Below, one piece after another: positions 12,334 to 15,896 of a stretch of 15,896 nucleotides of DNA. Origin of the DNA: Bacteroidota bacterium. GTDB taxonomy: Bacteria; Bacteroidota; Bacteroidia; JAADEI01. Within the stretch, counting starts at the first letter, position 1. Every line of letters starts with the position of its first letter. Below the pieces are notes generated by a model. It was not told the DNA's origin, searched no databases, and saw only the letters and a program-made list of their open reading frames with translations. The stretch lies in the NCBI GenBank assembly GCA_015490475.1, contig WFXT01000009.1, positions 1 through 15,896 on the forward strand, in the 5' to 3' direction. Both the position numbers and the translations under genes were made by a program.

Positions 12334-14889
12334 ATGGAACAAGAGCCAATGGAAAATGGCAGGACAGGTCGTGTTATTGATATTCCTATTGAAGACGAAA
12401 TGAAGTCTGCTTACATTGACTATGCAATGTCCGTTATTGTTTCCCGTGCCTTGCCAGATGTCAGAGATGGACTGAAACCAGTCCAGAGAAGAGTGCTTTA
12501 TGGAATGTATGAACTGGGCTTGTTCCATAACCGGCCCTTTAAAAAATCTGCTCGTATTGTTGGTGAAGTATTAGGTAAATATCATCCGCATGGTGATGCA
12601 CCCGTATATGAAGCAATGGTTCGTATGGCTCAGGAATGGGTGATGAGATATCCATTAGTGGATGGACAGGGTAATTTCGGTTCCATTGACGGTGATAGTC
12701 CTGCTGCTATGCGATATACAGAGGCACGGCTGAGTAGGATAGCAGAAGAAATGCTCGCTGATATAGATAAAAATACTGTTGATTTTGTTCCTAATTTTGA
12801 CGATTCGCTTAAGGAACCAGTTGTCCTGCCTGCCAGATTCCCTAATCTTCTTGCAAATGGAGCATCAGGCATTGCAGTTGGAATGGCTACTAACATATTA
12901 CCGCATAACTTGAATGAGTTGATAGATGGCATTGTAGCATATATTGAAAACAGGGATATAACGTCTGAGGAGTTAATGGAGTATATCAAGGGTCCAGACT
13001 TTCCCACTGGAGGCATTCTGTATGGTATAGAAGGAGTTAGACAGGGCTATCTTACAGGGAAGGGTAGAGCGGTTGTCAGAGCACGGATGACTGTTGAAGA
13101 ACGCAAGGGCAAAAAGCAACGCATTGTAGTTACAGAGATTCCTTATCAAGTGTCCAAGGCTGCTATTATTATGAAAATTGCTGACCTTGTTGCACAAGGA
13201 AAACTGAAAGGAATTGATGACATAAGGGACGAAAGCGATAGGTCTGGACTTAGAATAGTTATTGAACTAAAGGGAGACGTGCCTGCCGAAGTTTTGATAA
13301 GGCAACTCTATAAATTAACGCCACTGCAACAGAGTTATTCTATTCAACATATTGCCCTTGTTGACGGAAAGCCAGAACAATTAACCCTAAGAGACCTGAT
13401 TAAACACTATGTTGAACACAGGCATGAGGTCTTAATTCGCAAGACTAAGTATGAATTAGAACAGGCAGAGCGCAGAGCACATATCCTTGAGGGGCTGCTA
13501 AAAGCCCTTGACCATCTGGATGAAATAATTAATCTTATCAGGAGTTCACATACGCCAGAAGAAGCCAAGAATGGTTTGATGAAGCAATTTGACTTTACGG
13601 AGGTGCAAGCCAAGGCTATACTTGATATGAGACTTCAAAAACTTACTGGACTGGAAAGAGAAAAACTTCAAAAGGAATATGAGGAACTTGTTGAAAAGAT
13701 CGCATTTTATAAGCGGGTTCTTAGTGAGGAAGACCTGAGGTATCAACTGCTTAAGGAGGAAATGCTTGAAATCAAAAAGAAATATGGTGATGAACGCAAA
13801 ACAGAAATTCAACCATTTACAGACGAAGGTGATGAGGACGAATTGAACTTTATCCCTGAACAGGATGTAGTAATTCTAATTAGCCATCAAGGATATGTTA
13901 AGCGAGTTCCAATAACTTCATATAGACGGCAACAACGGGGAGGCAAAGGGGCAAGTAGCGCTAATGTTAAAGATGAGGATTTCATTGAACATGCTTTTGT
14001 CGCTAATACGCATGATATACTATTCTTATTCGGTTCTTCAGGAGTAGTGTATAGTATCCCTGTTTATAAGATTCCCGAGATGCATCGGTCGGCACGAGGA
14101 CGACACATCACGCAATTTATTAGCCTGCCACAGGGAGAAAAGATTGTTGCACATATTCCCATTAAAAGGGAAAACCTTGAACGGGATGATTTGTTCGTGT
14201 TCTTCGTAACCAAGCAAGGAGTTGTTAAAAAGACGCCTTTCACAGAGTTCAAGAGCATCCGTTCAACAGGTAAAAAGGCAATTACTATCAAGGAAGGAGA
14301 TAGTTTAGTTTCTGCTCAAATTACGAATGGTTCCAATGAAATTGTTATTGTTTCCCGAATGGGACAGGCTATCAGGTTTGACGAAAGTGAGGTGAGACCA
14401 ATGGGACGTTCTGCTGCTGGGGTCCGAGGCATGAGGCTTGAGGAGGGCGACGAAGTGGTGGGAATGTCCGTAATCACAGATGATTTCTTAAAAATATTGG
14501 CTGTCTCAGAAAAGGGATATGGTAAGCGCTCTGAAGTTAGTGATTACAGAAAGACTAAGCGAGGGGGTAAAGGAGTTAAAACCCTTAAAATAACTGATAA
14601 GACGGGACCATTGGCAGTAACACGTTCTGTTTATGATACAGATGAAATAGTAATCATCACACGAAAAGGAATGTCCATAAGACAAACAGTAAAGAACATT
14701 CCTGTGTTGGGTCGTAACACACAGGGAGTTAGACTAATTAACTTGAATTCAGACGATAAGGTCACATCTGTGGCACTCATCAGAACAGAAAATCCTGTTT
14801 CTGGCACACTTTTTGACACAACACATCAGTTGAATAAAGAAACTCAACAACCAAAATCTGAAGGTCATGAAGAAAATAGCGAGAATTAA
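12334..14889 (+). CDS. gyrA: DNA gyrase subunit A
   Basis: GyrA breaks and rejoins DNA in the A2B2 gyrase that introduces negative supercoils. The 851-residue protein starts with the conserved DEMKSAYIDYAMSVIVSRAL and DVRDGLKPVQRRVLYGM. The catalytic tyrosine is Y128 in MRYTEARL. The tower and coiled-coil domain continue to about residue 500. The DNA-wrapping beta-pinwheel then begins with a GyrA box QQRGGKG (533-539), which separates it from ParC. A degenerate box, RGGKG, recurs at about 748-752. The quinolone pocket reads HPHGDAPVYEAMVRMAQ (84-100), with Ala and Glu at the positions of E. coli Ser83 and Asp87. M6 is an alternative start. gyrB is not in the window. The last 23 bases overlap the next gene. 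Confidence 0.98.
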   Translation: MEQEPMENGRTGRVIDIPIEDEMKSAYIDYAMSVIVSRALPDVRDGLKPVQRRVLYGMYELGLFHNRPFKKSARIVGEVLGKYHPHGDAPVYEAMVRMAQEWVMRYPLVDGQGNFGSIDGDSPAAMRYTEARLSRIAEEMLADIDKNTVDFVPNFDDSLKEPVVLPARFPNLLANGASGIAVGMATNILPHNLNELIDGIVAYIENRDITSEELMEYIKGPDFPTGGILYGIEGVRQGYLTGKGRAVVRARMTVEERKGKKQRIVVTEIPYQVSKAAIIMKIADLVAQGKLKGIDDIRDESDRSGLRIVIELKGDVPAEVLIRQLYKLTPLQQSYSIQHIALVDGKPEQLTLRDLIKHYVEHRHEVLIRKTKYELEQAERRAHILEGLLKALDHLDEIINLIRSSHTPEEAKNGLMKQFDFTEVQAKAILDMRLQKLTGLEREKLQKEYEELVEKIAFYKRVLSEEDLRYQLLKEEMLEIKKKYGDERKTEIQPFTDEGDEDELNFIPEQDVVILISHQGYVKRVPITSYRRQQRGGKGASSANVKDEDFIEHAFVANTHDILFLFGSSGVVYSIPVYKIPEMHRSARGRHITQFISLPQGEKIVAHIPIKRENLERDDLFVFFVTKQGVVKKTPFTEFKSIRSTGKKAITIKEGDSLVSAQITNGSNEIVIVSRMGQAIRFDESEVRPMGRSAAGVRGMRLEEGDEVVGMSVITDDFLKILAVSEKGYGKRSEVSDYRKTKRGGKGVKTLKITDKTGPLAVTRSVYDTDEIVIITRKGMSIRQTVKNIPVLGRNTQGVRLINLNSDDKVTSVALIRTENPVSGTLFDTTHQLNKETQQPKSEGHEENSEN

Positions 14890-15896
14890 ATGGCTCTTGG
14901 CACTTGCTTTCTCAATAGTGGTTAATGCTCAGAATTCTGCAGTGGTAACGGCATGGAATCATTTGCAACATGAAGAATTGGATAAGGCACGTGAAGCAAT
15001 AGATAAGGCAATAAAACATGAACAAACAAAAGGGAAAGCCAAAACATGGTATTACAGAGCAGTAATCTATGGTCGCATTTCTCAAAGCGATAAGTTTAAA
15101 AACCTTGTTCCTTCACCAATGGACACTGCCCTTGCTTCCTATGAAAAAGCAATTGAACTGGACACAAAGGGTAACTATTCAGAAGATATTAGAGGGGAGT
15201 TGACTTTATTAGTTCAATATCTATATAATCAGGGAGTTCAAGCCTATAACAACGGCGATTTTCAAAGCGCTTACGATTATTTTATGAAAGGTAATAAAGT
15301 TCAAAGTTTATTAGCCAAATTAAATGGCGATAATTCTTTTAAAGGAGACACGTCATTTCTGGAAGCCGCTGCTATCTCTGCATACAATGCCCAAATGATT
15401 GATGAAGCTATTTCTGCCTATGAAGCCCTGTTAAAGGCAGGTAAGCAAACCGCAAAAATTTATAATACTCTTGCTTATTTATACTTGGTGGGTAAGAACG
15501 ATATTGACGGTGCTGAAAAGGTTATCCAAGAAGGACGTCAAAAATTCCCTACTGATATTGATTTGATAAGGAAACAAATTAATATCTATCTTATGCGTGG
15601 GGAAAGCGAAAAAGCATTGCCCTTGATTGATGAAGCTATCAAAAAGGACACGTCAGACCCTATGCTTTATATAATCAAAGGTTCCATCTATGAACAACAA
15701 GGTAATTTTGAAGAGGCAGAAAAAGCATATAAAAAAGCCCTATCCCTTAATGATGACCTTTTTGATGCTAACTATAGTCTTGGAGCCCTATACTACAACA
15801 AGGCAGTAGAAATCACTGATCAAATGAATAAGTTGCCAGTGGACAAAATTGATGAATATAATAAGTTGAAAAAGGAGCGTGATGCTTGGCTTCAAA
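14867..15896 (+). CDS. Secreted TPR-repeat protein, 3' end beyond the window
   Basis: The frame is open from ATG 14867 to the window edge, giving 343 complete codons without a stop. A signal peptide is clear: MKKIARIKW, then LLALAFSIVV, with likely cleavage near NAQ at 20-22. Tetratricopeptide repeats follow. Clear units lie near 26-69, 116-142, 165-189, 195-226, 231-260 and 264-298, with signature pairs such as YIIKGSIYEQQGNFEEAEKA. This is a helical scaffold for protein binding, predicted to act in the periplasm or at the outer membrane. A secreted TPR protein directly after gyrA is a familiar Bacteroidota arrangement. The gene begins inside gyrA in another frame (23-base overlap), so the two are probably co-transcribed. 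Partner proteins are unknown. Confidence 0.88.
   Translation, partial: MKKIARIKWLLALAFSIVVNAQNSAVVTAWNHLQHEELDKAREAIDKAIKHEQTKGKAKTWYYRAVIYGRISQSDKFKNLVPSPMDTALASYEKAIELDTKGNYSEDIRGELTLLVQYLYNQGVQAYNNGDFQSAYDYFMKGNKVQSLLAKLNGDNSFKGDTSFLEAAAISAYNAQMIDEAISAYEALLKAGKQTAKIYNTLAYLYLVGKNDIDGAEKVIQEGRQKFPTDIDLIRKQINIYLMRGESEKALPLIDEAIKKDTSDPMLYIIKGSIYEQQGNFEEAEKAYKKALSLNDDLFDANYSLGALYYNKAVEITDQMNKLPVDKIDEYNKLKKERDAWLQ

Noticed and set aside
1..15896. Mobile element, phage, defence island or CRISPR array
   Set aside because: No transposase, integrase, terminal repeats, spacer array or defence domain is visible; nearly all genes are recognisable core or envelope genes in tight order.

Overview
The window looks like a chromosomal segment of a Bacteroidota bacterium with AT-rich DNA. 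Four signs point there: a YbeY with the GYND ending of its metal motif that I recall from Bacteroides; a long DUF4175 coiled-coil membrane protein; gyrA followed directly by a secreted TPR protein; and repeated TAnnTTTG boxes, the -7 element of the Bacteroidota housekeeping promoter, in very short intergenic gaps. Three predicted signal peptides end in ...AQ, common in this phylum. I see no phage, transposon, tRNA, rRNA or CRISPR array.

Layout. Bases 1-1725 hold the last 14 codons of an unidentified gene, dapF (lysine and peptidoglycan precursor synthesis), an RsbW/SpoIIAB-type ATPase and ybeY (rRNA maturation), all + strand and tightly packed. Bases 1738-4509 hold two tandem, full-length paralogous secreted VWA proteins with three beta-rich modules each. 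Bases 4521-6514 hold the C-terminal half of a split transketolase, a PlsC-type acyltransferase overlapping it by 4 bases, and gatC. Bases 6549-7327 hold a promoter and phosphatidylserine decarboxylase (psd). A 214-residue protein of uncertain family follows (7390-8034). It collides tail to tail, with an 18-base overlap, with the only minus-strand gene, an 1084-residue DUF4175-type protein (8017-11271). A 49-base divergent promoter region with interleaved palindromes separates that gene from a family 2 glycosyltransferase with a GTG start (11321-12304). gyrA (12334-14889) and a TPR protein cut by the window edge (14867 onward) close the window.

Functionally this is mostly housekeeping: cell-envelope building (DapF, PlsC, Psd, glycosyltransferase), translation quality (YbeY, GatC), DNA topology (GyrA) and central carbon metabolism (transketolase). 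Envelope proteins of unknown role are mixed in (two VWA proteins, DUF4175, TPR). I found no convincing new defence or mobile system. The best leads are the tandem VWA pair, with an 11-bp inverted repeat over its promoter and start codon, and the symmetric divergent promoter region near 11300. No gap between genes reaches 100 bases, and I see no convincing rho-independent terminator.
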